From: Gemmatimonadota bacterium
GTDB taxonomy: Bacteria > Gemmatimonadota > Gemmatimonadetes > Gemmatimonadales > GWC2-71-9
Direction of reading: 5' to 3'
Assembly: GCA_003220975.1 (NCBI GenBank)
Contig: QHTX01000066.1
Span: 5,066 to 11,257, forward strand
DNA: 6,192 nucleotides
Shown: piece by piece, positions 6,137-6,192 of the stretch
Layout: each line of letters opens with the position of its first letter
How positions within the stretch are numbered: position 1 is the stretch's first letter
The notes under the pieces: generated by a model
What the model was told of the DNA's origin: nothing
The model's input: only the letters and a program-made list of their open reading frames with translations
Database searches by the model: none
Position numbers and translations under genes: made by a program

Positions 6137-6192
6137 CGACGTGGCTCTCCGTCAACCGCGAGGTCGTAGTCCTCGGTGACGGGGTTGGCGAG
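6133..6192 (-). CDS. purS: Phosphoribosylformylglycinamidine synthase subunit PurS, C-terminal end (partial)
   Basis: Only the last 19 codons and the TGA stop (6133-6135) are in the window. The translation LANPVTEDYDLAVDGEPRR contains the LLANPVIEDY-type C-terminal motif of PurS, the small subunit that bridges PurL and PurQ in the FGAM synthase complex. The identification rests on this motif, on position directly before purQ and on the ATGA stop/start overlap with purQ. The tail after EDY is a little longer than I would expect and strongly charged. The remaining 60 or so residues and any operon promoter lie beyond the window edge. Confidence 0.9.
   Translation of the reverse strand, partial: LANPVTEDYDLAVDGEPRR
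6145..6150 (-). promoter_or_regulatory. Ribosome binding site for purQ, inside purS
   Basis: The minus strand reads GGAGAG eight bases before the purQ ATG, within the last purS codons. With the ATGA overlap it points to coupled translation of purS and purQ, which fits subunits needed in a complex. Confidence 0.65.

Noticed and set aside
1..6192. Search for CRISPR arrays, tRNA or rRNA genes, riboswitches, insertion sequences, defence or phage genes
   Set aside because: None seen. Genes fill the window with gaps of 8 bases or less; a purine riboswitch or operator, if any, would be upstream of purS outside the window.

Overview
The window is a tightly packed stretch of a high-GC bacterial chromosome. 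Every gene I can support is on the minus strand, so transcription runs from high to low coordinates. In that order it holds: the 3' end of purS (6192-6133), purQ (6136-5420), a predicted lipoprotein with a BamE/SmpA-like domain (5478-4894), a small zinc-ribbon protein (4885-4559), purL (4562-2298), purF (2290-884) and the 5' two-fifths or so of ppdK, pyruvate phosphate dikinase (877-1, running off the window). Gaps between genes are 8 bases or less and three junctions overlap (4, 59 and 3 bases). No stretch over 300 bases lacks a gene, and I see no internal promoter or intrinsic terminator. This looks like one operon whose promoter lies upstream, beyond base 6192.

Functionally it is a de novo purine operon. 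PurS, PurQ and the short 754-residue PurL form the three-part FGAM synthase, and PurF makes phosphoribosylamine in the committed step. PPDK follows 6 bases after purF. It interconverts ATP + Pi + pyruvate with AMP + PPi + PEP, so it could in principle use pyrophosphate of the kind PurF releases; that link is inference. Two genes with no known purine role, the lipoprotein and the zinc ribbon, sit between purQ and purL. Translation looks coupled: purS/purQ share ATGA, zinc ribbon/purL share GTGA, and the lipoprotein starts inside the purQ tail.

The organism is probably an uncultured or little-studied high-GC Gram-negative-type bacterium. Gemmatimonadota is my best guess, from the separate PurS/PurQ/short PurL, the outer-membrane-type lipoprotein and the gene mix, but this is recollection, not proof. 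The purine genes themselves are ordinary. The most unusual features are repeats inside coding sequence: a perfect 32-base palindrome forming the C-terminal tail of PurF, and a 7-base tandem repeat (four copies) inside a linker of PurL. Both resemble dispersed repeats that have landed in tolerant parts of essential enzymes.
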